Assembly: GCA_035641235.1 (NCBI GenBank)
Contig: DASQUP010000295.1
Span: forward strand, 1 to 29,162
Direction: 5' to 3'
DNA from: DASQUP01 sp035641235
GTDB taxonomy: Bacteria; Actinomycetota; CADDZG01; WHSQ01
DNA length: 29,162 nucleotides
Made by a program: the position numbers and the translations under genes. Of this stretch, positions 8,274-16,693 are shown piece by piece (the stretch's first letter is position 1; each line of letters begins with the position of its first letter). A model generated the notes under the pieces. It searched no databases, was not told where the DNA came from, and worked only from the letters and a program-made list of their open reading frames with translations.

Positions 8274-8402
8274 TCGGCGCGCGGCCGAGGCCCGGCCCGG
8301 ACCGGCGCGCCGAGATGGCAACCGAACACCGGCAGGTGGTGGTCGTTTGCCATTTCGGGCCGGAAGCTGCGGATTCCGACCGTCGCGGGGCGACAACGCG
8401 CA

Positions 8403-8408
8403 TAACAT
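8403..8408 (+). promoter_or_regulatory. Candidate -10 for korAB
   Basis: TAACAT lies 48 bp before the korA ATG in the 182-bp gap after the small SH3-like gene, fits the actinobacterial TANNNT -10 pattern and would leave a leader of about 40 nt containing the GAAGGAGG ribosome site. The remainder of the gap (8274-8402) shows no gene; it holds one copy of the GGCGCGCC palindrome at 8304-8311. Confidence 0.3.
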
Positions 8409-8455
8409 GGAATTCAGAAGTTAGAGGGAGCCAAGCCAGTTTGAAGGAGGCCACG

Positions 8456-10309
8456 ATGACGGCCCAGATCGCCCCTGAAACGGGGGTCGATCGCAGGGAG
8501 CTCGACCGGGTTGTGATCCGGTTCGCGGGCGACTCGGGTGACGGGATGCAGCTTACGGGCGACCGGTTCACCAGCGTCAGCGCATTTTTCGGTAACGACC
8601 TTGCAACCATGCCGGACTTTCCTGCGGAGATCCGTGCCCCCGCAGGCACGATCGCAGGTGTATCTGCTTTCCAGATCCACTTCGCGGACTACGACATCCT
8701 CACTCCGGGCGACCAGCCGGGAGTGCTCGTCGCGATGAACCCCGCCGCGCTCAAGGCGAATCTCAAGGACCTGATGCCGGGCGGGCTGCTGATCGTCAAC
8801 TCCGATGCATTCGACGATCGCAATCTCGAAAAGGTCGGCTATTCGGCCAACCCGTTGGACGACCGATCGCTCGAGGGCTACCAGATCTACAAGGTGCCGA
8901 TGACTACGATGACGATCGGGGCAGTAAAGGACACCGGGGTTAACAAGAAAGAGGCCGAACGTTCCAAGAACATGTTCGCCCTCGGCCTCATCTCGTGGAT
9001 GTACTCGAGGCCCCTCGAGCCGACGATTGCGTGGCTCGAGAAGAAGTTCGCCAAGAAACCGCACATCGCTCAGGCGAACGTCGCGTCGCTCAAGGCCGGC
9101 CACGCGTTCGGCGAGACCGCCGAGCTGACTGCCTTCGAGGTCAAACCGGCGACGCTGGCTCCGGGGCACTACCGGCGGATAACCGGGAACCAGGCACTTG
9201 CCTTCGGCCTGATCGCGGCGAGCGTTCAGTCCAAGCTGCCGCTGTTCCTCGGGTCGTATCCCATCACTCCGGCGTCGGACATCCTGCACGAGCTCTCGCG
9301 CAACAAGAACTTCGGCGTGCGCACGGTCCAGGCCGAGGATGAGATCGGTGCAATCTCGATGGCCATCGGTGCGGCTTTCGGCGGACACCTCGCCGCAACG
9401 ACTACGTCCGGCCCCGGATTGGATCTCAAATCCGAAGCCATGGGGCTTGCCGTGTCACTGGAGCTCCCACTCGTTATCATCGACATTCAGCGCGGTGGCC
9501 CATCGACTGGACTCCCCACAAAAACGGAGCAGTCTGATCTGCTTCAAGCGATGTACGGACGGCACGGGGAGGCGCCGCTTCCCATAGTTGCCGCCTATTC
9601 ACCGCCGTCCTGTTTCTGGGCGGGGATCGAGGCGTCCCGCCTGGCGCTCAAGTACATGACGCCTGTGATCCTGCTGTCGGACGGCTACCTCGCGAACGGT
9701 GCGGAGCCGTGGCGCATTCCGGGCGTGGGCAAGCTGCCGGACATCTCCGTGATGTTCGCATCGCAGCCGAACGCGGGGGAGGACTACTGGCCATTTCTCC
9801 GTCACGAGCAGACGCTCGCCCGCTCGTGGGCGATCCCGGGAACGCCCGGTCTCGAACACCGGATCGGCGGGCTCGAGAAGGCGGACGGCAGCGGCAACAT
9901 CTCCTACGACCCGGATAACCACCAGCTAATGACGTTGCTGCGCCAGGCCAAGATCAAGGCGATCGAAGAGGACATCGACCCGCTCGAGTGGGATGGCGAC
10001 GAAAACGCCAAGGTGCTGGTGCTCGGTTGGGGTTCCACCTACGGAGCGATCGGCGCGGCCTGCAGGCGCCTCCGGGGCCGCGGCAAGTCGGTGGCGAGGG
10101 CCCACCTCAAGCACCTCAATCCGTTTCCGAAGAACACCGGCGAGGTGCTGTCCCGCTTTGAAACCGTGGTCATCCCCGAAATGAACACGGGCCAGCTGTC
10201 ACGGCTCATCCGGGCCGAGTTCCTCATCGATTCGCACTCCATCAACAAGGTTAAGGGTCTGCCGTTCCGGGCGGCCGAACTCGAAGAACAGATTCTGGAG
10301 CTGATGTAA
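8456..10309 (+). CDS. korA: 2-oxoacid:ferredoxin oxidoreductase, alpha subunit (fused gamma-alpha), KorA
   Basis: A 617-residue large subunit of the two-subunit 2-oxoacid:ferredoxin oxidoreductases, which convert a 2-oxoacid plus CoA to acyl-CoA and CO2, reducing ferredoxin. The N-terminal third is the gamma-type domain (VIRFAGDSGDGMQLTGDRF at about residues 20-38). The pyrimidine-binding domain follows, with SYPITPASDILHEL and the conserved acidic stretch AEDEIGAISMAIGAAFGG, and then domain II to the end. This fusion order is that of KorA/OorA; with the separate beta subunit next door, 2-oxoglutarate is the most likely substrate. The ATG at 8456 is chosen for the GAAGGAGG nine bases upstream; the frame stays open further upstream but overlaps the preceding gene. 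Confidence 0.94.
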   Translation: MTAQIAPETGVDRRELDRVVIRFAGDSGDGMQLTGDRFTSVSAFFGNDLATMPDFPAEIRAPAGTIAGVSAFQIHFADYDILTPGDQPGVLVAMNPAALKANLKDLMPGGLLIVNSDAFDDRNLEKVGYSANPLDDRSLEGYQIYKVPMTTMTIGAVKDTGVNKKEAERSKNMFALGLISWMYSRPLEPTIAWLEKKFAKKPHIAQANVASLKAGHAFGETAELTAFEVKPATLAPGHYRRITGNQALAFGLIAASVQSKLPLFLGSYPITPASDILHELSRNKNFGVRTVQAEDEIGAISMAIGAAFGGHLAATTTSGPGLDLKSEAMGLAVSLELPLVIIDIQRGGPSTGLPTKTEQSDLLQAMYGRHGEAPLPIVAAYSPPSCFWAGIEASRLALKYMTPVILLSDGYLANGAEPWRIPGVGKLPDISVMFASQPNAGEDYWPFLRHEQTLARSWAIPGTPGLEHRIGGLEKADGSGNISYDPDNHQLMTLLRQAKIKAIEEDIDPLEWDGDENAKVLVLGWGSTYGAIGAACRRLRGRGKSVARAHLKHLNPFPKNTGEVLSRFETVVIPEMNTGQLSRLIRAEFLIDSHSINKVKGLPFRAAELEEQILELM

Positions 10310-11383
10310 ATGGCTGATGGAAACGGTGCCGGCACTGTTACCGGCGACCGTGGCATAACCGAGGCATCCGGAGGGGTTGCGACCCTAACCAGGTCGGATT
10401 TCGTTTCCGATCAGGAGGTTCGCTGGTGCCCGGGATGCGGCGACTACGCGATCCTCGCTGCCGTCCAGGGGATCATGCCGACGCTCGGAATTCCGAAGGA
10501 AAAGATCGTCTTCATCTCCGGCATCGGATGCTCGAGCAGGTTCCCCTACTACATGGACACCTACGGTCTCCACGGTATCCACGGCCGTGCCACGGCCATC
10601 GCTACCGGTCTTGCAACGGCGCGCCCCGACCTCCAGGTCTGGGTCGTGACGGGAGACGGAGACGGGCTGTCGATCGGCGGAAACCATCTGATCCACGCTC
10701 TGCGCCGCAACGTCAACCTAAAGATATTGCTGTTCAACAACCAGATATACGGACTGACCAAGGGCCAGTATTCCCCGACCTCAGAGAAGGGCAAGGTGAC
10801 GAAGTCGACCCCCTTCGGATCGCTCGAGATGCCGTTCAATCCCATCTCTCTGGCACTCGCGTCCGAGTCGACCTTCGTCGCACGCACCTACGACGTCGAG
10901 CGCAAACATCTTCCGATGGTCCTCAAACGAGCCGCCGAGCATCGCGGGAGTGCGTTCGTCGAGATCTACCAGAACTGCAACATCTTCAACGACGGGGCAT
11001 TTATCGCCTTGACGTCCAAGGGCGGCGGAGGCAACCGCATCTACCTCCAAGACGGCGAGCCGATCCGATTCGGCGCCGACAAGGATAAGGGTGTCGTCAT
11101 GCAGCCGGGCGGCAGCCTCAGGATCGTCAACGTGGCCGATGTCGGTGAGGACAAGCTTTTGGTTCACGACGAGCACCGGGAGGACCCGAGCCTCGCATAC
11201 GCCCTCTCGCGGCTGGCCAGCGGGCCGACGATGCCGACGCCTTTGGGAGTTTTCCGGCAGATCACTCGTCCTGTGTATGGTGACGGGATGGAGGCCCAGT
11301 TGAGGGCGGCTGCCGAGCAGCAAGGGCCGGGCGATCTCTCACGTCTACTTGGATCGGGGGACACGTGGACGGTGGATAGATGA
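10310..11383 (+). CDS. korB: 2-oxoacid:ferredoxin oxidoreductase, beta subunit, KorB
   Basis: A 357-residue ThDP- and [4Fe-4S]-binding subunit. The cluster ligands are visible as C40 and C43 (WCPGCGDY), C74 (GIGCSSR) and C223 (YQNCNIF), the four-cysteine arrangement of KorB-type proteins that lack a separate ferredoxin-like delta subunit. The ThDP motif begins at GDGDGLSIGGNH and ends near FNNQIYGLTKGQ. The ATG follows the korA stop directly, with no gap. A non-conserved 30-residue N-terminal extension precedes the core. Together with korA and the nearby ferredoxin this forms a complete oxidoreductase plus electron acceptor. Confidence 0.94.
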   Translation: MADGNGAGTVTGDRGITEASGGVATLTRSDFVSDQEVRWCPGCGDYAILAAVQGIMPTLGIPKEKIVFISGIGCSSRFPYYMDTYGLHGIHGRATAIATGLATARPDLQVWVVTGDGDGLSIGGNHLIHALRRNVNLKILLFNNQIYGLTKGQYSPTSEKGKVTKSTPFGSLEMPFNPISLALASESTFVARTYDVERKHLPMVLKRAAEHRGSAFVEIYQNCNIFNDGAFIALTSKGGGGNRIYLQDGEPIRFGADKDKGVVMQPGGSLRIVNVADVGEDKLLVHDEHREDPSLAYALSRLASGPTMPTPLGVFRQITRPVYGDGMEAQLRAAAEQQGPGDLSRLLGSGDTWTVDR

Positions 11384-11622
11384 CGGAAGTGGCCGAGGAC
11401 CGGGTGGAGCGGCTTGCCCAGAAACTCCTGCGCGCCGGAGATCCCGCGGCGCCGGACATCGAGTCGGCGCGGCGCGCCGCGCGCCGGATGCTCGAGGACT
11501 CGGAGGAGCGGACGTTCGATCCGGCGGCGCACGATCACGAGGCCGACGGTGTGATCCGCCGCTCCTCGAGCGAAACCGCCGCAACAGGCGACGGCCAGCA
11601 CCGCATCACCCGGGACGAATAA
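11380..11622 (+). CDS. Small hydrophilic protein overlapping korB
   Basis: An 80-residue charged, alpha-helical-looking protein (ARRAARRMLEDSEERTFDPAAHDHEADG in the middle, split here only by its own turns). It begins at an ATG that overlaps the korB stop in an ATGA arrangement, which favours a real, translationally coupled gene. I recognise no domain, cysteine pattern or membrane segment. It might be an accessory or stability factor for KorAB, but only the coupling suggests this. Confidence 0.6.
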   Translation: MTEVAEDRVERLAQKLLRAGDPAAPDIESARRAARRMLEDSEERTFDPAAHDHEADGVIRRSSSETAATGDGQHRITRDE

Positions 11623-11846
11623 CCCCTGTTCCTGAAGTGAGCCGATGTTCAGGCGATTTTCGAGCGAGGACGGCGGCGTCGCCGAAGGCGACTCAGAAAC
11701 GGTTTCGAGCCTGAGGTGATGCCGCCGCCCGCAGCGAGAACCAGGCTGCAGTTCGGCGAATGAGGGCGACGTCCTCGCTCGCTGCCGGCGGCGTCGTCCT
11801 CTCTGGCTGCGGGGACGCGACACACTGGCTCGCCTCGGTGGGCAGT
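11623..11846. other. Intergenic region, no gene recognised
   Basis: A 224-bp stretch after the korAB unit. Reading frames across it have no ribosome site and no protein-like composition. It contains GC-rich imperfect repeats of a GACGGCGGCGTCG type (around 11668 and 11785) that could fold, but no terminator with a T-tract and no recognisable RNA. Confidence 0.4.
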
Positions 11847-11859
11847 TAGGCTCGATCGG
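11847..11859 (+). promoter_or_regulatory. Leaderless -10 element for the IlvG-like gene
   Basis: TAGGCT (11847-11852) fits the actinobacterial -10 consensus TANNNT and is followed by seven bases and then the GTG start. There is no Shine-Dalgarno sequence. The spacing puts the transcription start at the start codon itself. Confidence 0.5.
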
Positions 11860-13473
11860 GTGACGCAGCTTCATGGTGGGTTTGGGATTTCGCGCGCGTT
11901 GCGCGCTCTTGGCGTTGAGCATTTGTTTACGTTGAGTGGCGGGCATATTTTTCCGGTGTTCGACGCGTGTCATCAGGACGGCATACGGATCGTCGACGTC
12001 CGTCACGAGCAAACTGCGGGGTACGCGGCGGAGGGTTGGGCGCGCCTCACGCGGACCCTCGGGGTCGCGGCGGTGACGGCCGGCCCCGGAGTGACAAACT
12101 CCGTCAGCCCCATCGCCCAGGCATCCTTCAACGGCGCGCCGGTTCTGGTGCTCGGCGGGAGGGCCCCGATGTTCCGATGGGGCCAGGGTTCGCTGCAGGA
12201 GATCGATCACGTGCCGTTTGTTGCTCCCCTTGCGGAATCCGCAACCGTCACCGATCCGTCGCGCATCGGCGCCGAGGTCCTTGCCGCGGCACGCGCGGCG
12301 CTCACGCCTCCGCGCGGACCGGCCTTTCTCGACTTTCCGCTGGATGTGCTGTTCAGCACGGCGGAGGTGGCCGCAGTTGAGCCGGAGGATCCCGGGCGCC
12401 ACGATCCGGACGCGGCTGCAATCGAAGGTGTTGCGCATCTGATCGACGAATCGGCGCGTCCCGTCTTTATCGCTGGATCGAACGTGTGGATGGATCGCGC
12501 CGAAGGTCGCCTAAGAGACCTTGCAGAGGCGGCGCAACTGCCCGTCTTCATGAACGGTGGCGGGCGCGGGTGTTTGCCCGCCGACCATGAACTGGCGTTC
12601 GCGCGTAGCCGCTCGCAGGCTCTGCGCGATGCCGACCTCGTGATCGTCGCCGGCGCGCCGCTTGACTTCCGGCTTGGGTTCGGCAACTTCGGTCCCGACG
12701 CAAACGTCGTTCATCTCGATTCCTCGCCCGAGTTGATCGCCTCACACGTGGATCTCGCTGCGGCGGTCGGTGGACCTCTGGACATGGTCCTCGGCGCGCT
12801 GGCCGAAGTGGTGTTGCACACCGACGACAGAAAAGAGTGGCTCGACCATCTCCGTGCTACGGAAGCGGCGAAGTCAGACACCGCGCAGGCGGAGCTGAGG
12901 TCGGTGTCCCGACCGATCCATCCGCTACGCGTCTACGGCGAGCTGGTGCCGCTACTGGACAGGGATGCGGTTGTCATCGGCGACGGCGGTGACTTCGTCT
13001 CCTATGCGGGAAGGGAGGTACCGTCGTACGAGGGGGGACGGTGGCTCGATCCTGGACCGTTCGGATGCCTCGGCTGCGGTCCGGGATATGCGATGGCCGC
13101 CCGGCTCGCCCATCCCAACTCGCAGGTTGTCCTCCTGTACGGCGACGGAGCGATCGGCTTTGCAGGAATGGAGCTCGAAGCGCTCGTGCGGCACAAACTA
13201 CCGGTCACGTGCATCGTCGGCAACAACGGCATCTGGGGCCTTGAAAAGCATCCGATGCACGCCCTTTACGGCTACGACGTGGCCGCCGAGCTCCAGCCGG
13301 GAATCCGCTACGACCTGATGATGGAGGCATTCGGCGGCACAGGGGAGCTAGTTGAGGATCCCGACGACCTTGGTCCGGCGCTGAAGCGCGCGTTCGAGGC
13401 CGGGGAGCCGTACCTGGTCAACGTGATCATCGATCCGGCCGTGGCGTACCCGCGTTCCGCAGTCCTGGCCTGA
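11860..13473 (+). CDS. Acetolactate synthase-like ThDP enzyme (IlvG type)
   Basis: A 537-residue three-domain ThDP enzyme of the acetolactate synthase/oxalyl-CoA decarboxylase superfamily, very similar in motif layout to mycobacterial IlvG (Rv1820 type). The N-terminal pyrimidine domain has FTLSGGH and the conserved cofactor glutamate E50 in RHEQTAGYAAEGWAR; FNGAPVLVLGGRAP and SLQEIDHVPFVAP follow. A central domain (about 190-330) comes next, then the C-terminal pyrophosphate domain with GDGAIGFAGME starting at G428 and the ending asparagines at 455-456. ALS activity is not certain for this subgroup and no regulatory subunit or other ilv gene is adjacent. The GTG at 11860 is supported by the leaderless -10 element. 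Confidence 0.85.
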   Translation: MTQLHGGFGISRALRALGVEHLFTLSGGHIFPVFDACHQDGIRIVDVRHEQTAGYAAEGWARLTRTLGVAAVTAGPGVTNSVSPIAQASFNGAPVLVLGGRAPMFRWGQGSLQEIDHVPFVAPLAESATVTDPSRIGAEVLAAARAALTPPRGPAFLDFPLDVLFSTAEVAAVEPEDPGRHDPDAAAIEGVAHLIDESARPVFIAGSNVWMDRAEGRLRDLAEAAQLPVFMNGGGRGCLPADHELAFARSRSQALRDADLVIVAGAPLDFRLGFGNFGPDANVVHLDSSPELIASHVDLAAAVGGPLDMVLGALAEVVLHTDDRKEWLDHLRATEAAKSDTAQAELRSVSRPIHPLRVYGELVPLLDRDAVVIGDGGDFVSYAGREVPSYEGGRWLDPGPFGCLGCGPGYAMAARLAHPNSQVVLLYGDGAIGFAGMELEALVRHKLPVTCIVGNNGIWGLEKHPMHALYGYDVAAELQPGIRYDLMMEAFGGTGELVEDPDDLGPALKRAFEAGEPYLVNVIIDPAVAYPRSAVLA

Positions 13474-13478
13474 GGCCT

Positions 13479-13509
13479 GACTTAACGGACATAAGTCCTG
13501 GCATTTTTT
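13479..13509 (+). terminator. Possible intrinsic terminator after the IlvG-like gene
   Basis: GACTTA (13479-13484) pairs with TAAGTC (13492-13497), followed six bases later by TTTTTT (13504-13509). The stem is short and separated from the T-run, so this is a weak candidate, but it sits just past a stop codon and ahead of an independent promoter. Confidence 0.4.
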
Positions 13510-13522
13510 CCCCTCGTCCGTA

Positions 13523-13534
13523 TAGCCTGCCCCG
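13523..13534 (+). promoter_or_regulatory. Leaderless -10 element for tldD
   Basis: TAGCCT (13523-13528, within TATAGCCT) fits TANNNT and is followed by six bases and the GTG start of tldD. No ribosome-binding sequence precedes the start. Confidence 0.5.
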
Positions 13535-14992
13535 GTGGACGAGATTCTGGCCGAGGCACTGGACGCCGCAGTTGCCTCCGGGGCGACCTACGCGGACGTA
13601 CGAGGCGTGGCCACGCAGTCGGAGTCCCTCTCGCTGCGTGGCGAGACGGTCGAGTCGCTCGAACGTACCGACGGAACGGGGTTCGGCGTCCGGGTGCTCG
13701 TGGATGGCGCCTGGGGTTACGCATCGTCTGCCCGTCTCGATCGTTCCGAAGCCCAGCGGATCGCCTCGACCGCCGTTGAAGTAGCCCGCGCGAGTGGTCT
13801 AGTTCGCGGTCGATCCGTGGAACTGGTCGATGAGCCGGTTCATCGCGCGTCCTGGTCCTCTCCATACGAGAAGGACCCTTTTTCGGTTTCGCTCGAAGAG
13901 AAGATCGCGCTGCTGGCAGCGGCTACTGCGTCGATGAACCGAGTCTCGGGGGTTCGCATTGCGCGCGGGACGATGGACTTTCTGCGACAGCGCAGCCGTT
14001 TCCTTTCCTCGGAGGGCTCAGACATCGATCAGTCGGTGGTTCACAGCGGGGCCGGCATCGAGGCGACCGCCATATCGGACTCCGAGGTGCAGACTCGCTC
14101 GTATCCGGGATCCTTCCGCGGCGACATCATCTGCGGGGGCTACGAATTCATCGAAGCGATGGGTCTCCCCGCCAATGCAGAGAAGACCGCCGAAGAGGCG
14201 GTCGCCCTCCTGACCGCCCCTGAATGTCCGAGCACTACTACGACGCTGGTGTTGGACGGACACCAGATGATGCTGCAGGTACACGAATCGATCGGCCATG
14301 CGACGGAACTCGATCGAGTGCTGGGCATGGAAGCTTCGTTCGCGGGTACTTCGTTTCTGGACGTAGGTGGCTTGGGAACGTTTCGTTTCGGCTCCCCGCT
14401 CGTAAACGTTACCTCGGACGCAACGAGTCCCGGAGGAGTCGGGACGTTCGCCTACGACGACGAAGGGGTCGAAGCCCAGAAGTCGTACCTGATTCGAGAC
14501 GGAATCCTGGTGGGCTTCCAGACGTCAAGGGAGACGGCCGTGGCGGTGGGCGGGGAGCGTTCAAATGGAACGATGCGCGCCGAGGGGTGGGAGAACTTCC
14601 CCCTCATCCGCATGACCAACATCAACCTTCTTCCCGGCGAGGGCGGCCTCGAAGATCTCCTGGCGGACGTTGACGACGGCATTTACATGGCCACCAACAA
14701 GTCGTGGTCGATCGACGACAAACGCAAGAACTTTCAGTTCGGCTGTGAGATCGCCTGGGAGATCAAAGGAGGTCGTCTCGGGCGGATGCTGAAGAACCCG
14801 AGATACACGGGGATCACGCCACAGTTCTGGGCGTCATGCGATGCGGTTGCGGGGCCGGGTGAGTGGAGGATGTGGGGCACCCCTAACTGTGGCAAGGGGC
14901 AACCGGGCCAGACGATGAGAGTCGGCCACGGGACCGCTCCTGCCCGATTCCGCAACGTTGCGGTAGGCGTAACTCATGGAGCTCCCGGTTGA
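13535..14992 (+). CDS. tldD: TldD metalloprotease subunit
   Basis: A 485-residue catalytic subunit of the TldD/TldE heterodimeric metalloprotease, which trims unfolded peptides and processes some modified peptides. The zinc motif HESIGH gives H250, E251 and H255, and the third ligand is C452 in PNCGKGQPGQTMR, close to the E. coli positions (262, 266 and 454). The N-terminal domain (about 1-200) is the usual alpha/beta fold that builds the peptide tunnel. Length is normal. It overlaps tldE by 17 bp, so the two halves are translationally coupled. No modified-peptide precursor gene is visible nearby, which leaves a housekeeping proteolytic role as likely as peptide maturation. Confidence 0.94.
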   Translation: MDEILAEALDAAVASGATYADVRGVATQSESLSLRGETVESLERTDGTGFGVRVLVDGAWGYASSARLDRSEAQRIASTAVEVARASGLVRGRSVELVDEPVHRASWSSPYEKDPFSVSLEEKIALLAAATASMNRVSGVRIARGTMDFLRQRSRFLSSEGSDIDQSVVHSGAGIEATAISDSEVQTRSYPGSFRGDIICGGYEFIEAMGLPANAEKTAEEAVALLTAPECPSTTTTLVLDGHQMMLQVHESIGHATELDRVLGMEASFAGTSFLDVGGLGTFRFGSPLVNVTSDATSPGGVGTFAYDDEGVEAQKSYLIRDGILVGFQTSRETAVAVGGERSNGTMRAEGWENFPLIRMTNINLLPGEGGLEDLLADVDDGIYMATNKSWSIDDKRKNFQFGCEIAWEIKGGRLGRMLKNPRYTGITPQFWASCDAVAGPGEWRMWGTPNCGKGQPGQTMRVGHGTAPARFRNVAVGVTHGAPG

Positions 14993-16388
14993 GAACCCCG
15001 GCACAACCCGCGACCCGCGGGGCCGCTGCGTGACCGGGGTGCCATTCTCTGCGGACGAGGTGCGGCGCATCGGTGAGCAGGTCTTCGACCTTCCGGGCGC
15101 GGACGGCGTTGAGGTGGTCGCGATGGGATCGACGGTAGCGCTGACTCGGTTCGCCCGATCGCAGATCATTCAGAACACGATCCAGGACACCGTGCGCGTG
15201 TACATAAGAGTTGCGGTGGGCCGGCGTTTCGCGTCGGCCTCGACGAATCAGTTCGACTCAACGAGCCTGAAGGCGGCTGCCGTGCGCGCGCTGGAGTCGG
15301 CCCAGAAGACTCCTGAGGACCCCGAATTTCCCGGCTTCCCGTCGCCGAGTGAGGTCGGAGCCGCGGCATCCGTTATGCGTTTTGACGACGTGACCGCCTC
15401 AACCAGTCCCGAGATCCGAGCGCGGGCCATCGCGGACATCCTCGCGTTGACAAAGGACTCGGAGGCCGCGGGGATCTACGAGACCAGCGCTCATGCCTAC
15501 TCGGTCGTCTCGTCGGCGGGTATGGATTGCCATGACGCCTACACGCGCTGCGTGGTCAGTTGTCTCGCTGATATCGATGGTGCCACCGGGTACAACGAGG
15601 CGTCGTCCCACAGTCGAGATGCGGTCGATCACGAAGCAGTTGCACGCATTGCAGCGGGAAAGGCCCGCTCGGGTGCCGGTGCCGGGGACCTGGCTCCCGG
15701 CGACTACGAGGTGGTTCTCGAGCCGGCCGCGGTCGCCATGCTGCTCGACTACCTCTCCTATGTGGGGTTTGGAGCGAAGCAGATGATCGACGGCGAGAGC
15801 TTCTTCTCGACCAGGATCGGACAGCAGGTTGCCGAGCCCCGCATAACGATCGCCGACGATGTCTTGCATCCTCTGTCGGTGGGCATCGGGTTTGATTTCG
15901 AGGGCGTGCCTCGAAAAAGGGTCACGGTTATCGAACACGGGACTGCGGTGGAGCCGGTCACGGACTATCGGACGGCGCGCCGGATCGGACGAGAGCCGAG
16001 CGGCCACTACTCCGGATCCAACGAGTGGGGCCCGTATGCCTCCAACATAGTGATGGAGGCAGGGGATTCGTCCCCCGACGAACTTTTTTCCGGAGTCGAC
16101 GATGGACTGCTCGTCACGAGATTCCACTACGTCAACGTGCTCGACCGCCCTACAGCGCTGCTGACCGGCATGACGCGGGACGGGCTCTGGAGGATCCGCG
16201 GCGGGGAGGTCGCGGAGCCGGTCCACAACCTCAGGTTCACGCAGGGCGTGCTCGATGCGCTCGACTCGGCGCGCCGCATCGGGAGTGATCTCCGGGCGTT
16301 CGCGGCAGAGTTCGGCGGTTTCGGTTCCACAGTGGCTCCCTCAGTCCGAGTGGGGCGGTGGTCGTTCACCTCGGCGACCTCCCATTAG
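14976..16388 (+). CDS. tldE: TldE/PmbA-like non-catalytic protease partner
   Basis: A 470-residue homologue of TldD that lacks the HExxxH motif, as expected for TldE/PmbA, the partner that completes the peptide channel. At the position matching HESIGH it has LEPAAVAMLLDYL, and there is no equivalent zinc cysteine. Shared landmarks include GAKQMIDGESFFSTRIGQQ, the GSNEWGPYASNIVMEAG segment and a C-terminal LRFTQGVLDAL. The ATG lies 17 bp inside tldD. The stop codon falls inside a 14-bp-period tandem repeat. The assignment as inactive partner rests on the missing motif seen here plus knowledge of the family. Confidence 0.9.
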   Translation: MELPVENPGTTRDPRGRCVTGVPFSADEVRRIGEQVFDLPGADGVEVVAMGSTVALTRFARSQIIQNTIQDTVRVYIRVAVGRRFASASTNQFDSTSLKAAAVRALESAQKTPEDPEFPGFPSPSEVGAAASVMRFDDVTASTSPEIRARAIADILALTKDSEAAGIYETSAHAYSVVSSAGMDCHDAYTRCVVSCLADIDGATGYNEASSHSRDAVDHEAVARIAAGKARSGAGAGDLAPGDYEVVLEPAAVAMLLDYLSYVGFGAKQMIDGESFFSTRIGQQVAEPRITIADDVLHPLSVGIGFDFEGVPRKRVTVIEHGTAVEPVTDYRTARRIGREPSGHYSGSNEWGPYASNIVMEAGDSSPDELFSGVDDGLLVTRFHYVNVLDRPTALLTGMTRDGLWRIRGGEVAEPVHNLRFTQGVLDALDSARRIGSDLRAFAAEFGGFGSTVAPSVRVGRWSFTSATSH

Positions 16389-16413
16389 TGGACTCCCAGT
16401 AGTGGACTCCCAT
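16379..16413. repeat. Tandem repeat, 14-bp period, at the tldE stop
   Basis: TAGTGGACTCCCA occurs at 16386-16398 and again at 16400-16412, with a partial third unit (CTCCCA) just upstream at 16379-16384. The first unit supplies the tldE TAG stop and the second supplies the GTG start of the following small gene. Confidence 0.85.
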
Positions 16414-16599
16414 GAGCTCTGGCACGTCGTCGTGCTGGCCTCGACCTTGTTCGGGGGTGCGGGGGCGCTGATCCTCTTGGTCGCTCCGCTGGTTTTCGAG
16501 TCACTCCCCGAGGGCCTGGTGAGGGCCCGCCCCCTGGTCATGGGGCTGATCCTGCTGGCCGGGGTGGTTTTCTTGGCGGAATGGTTGGTTGTCCACTGA
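16402..16599 (+). CDS. Small two-helix membrane protein
   Basis: A 65-residue protein made almost entirely of two hydrophobic helices: roughly residues 8-27 (VVVLASTLFGGAGALILLVA) and 43-63 (ARPLVMGLILLAGVVFLAEW). Between them is a short loop with LPEGLVR. The GTG start is 13 bp after the tldE stop and lies inside the tandem repeat; no ribosome site is obvious, so it may be translated by coupling. I recognise no family. It could be a membrane anchor or a small regulatory peptide. Confidence 0.55.
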   Translation: MDSHELWHVVVLASTLFGGAGALILLVAPLVFESLPEGLVRARPLVMGLILLAGVVFLAEWLVVH

Positions 16600-16612
16600 C
16601 GTTAGCTAATAT
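16585..16612 (+). promoter_or_regulatory. Promoter of the Fe-S carrier gene
   Basis: TTGGTT (16585-16590), a 16-bp spacer and TAATAT (16607-16612) make a good housekeeping-sigma promoter. It overlaps the end of the small membrane-protein gene. The transcript would carry a leader of about 75 nt ending with AAGGAGG before the GTG. Confidence 0.6.
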
Positions 16613-16693
16613 GGGCATTGAACCGAAGCTTGGTGGGAACCGATAGAAGGTAGGTAGGCACCGGGCCGGCGGGGGTCGACAAGGAGGATACGA

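Noticed and set aside
8414..9388. Minus-strand open frame of 324 codons opposite korA
   Set aside because: Arg/Val/Asp-rich with no motif, entirely inside a certain gene; no ribosome site.
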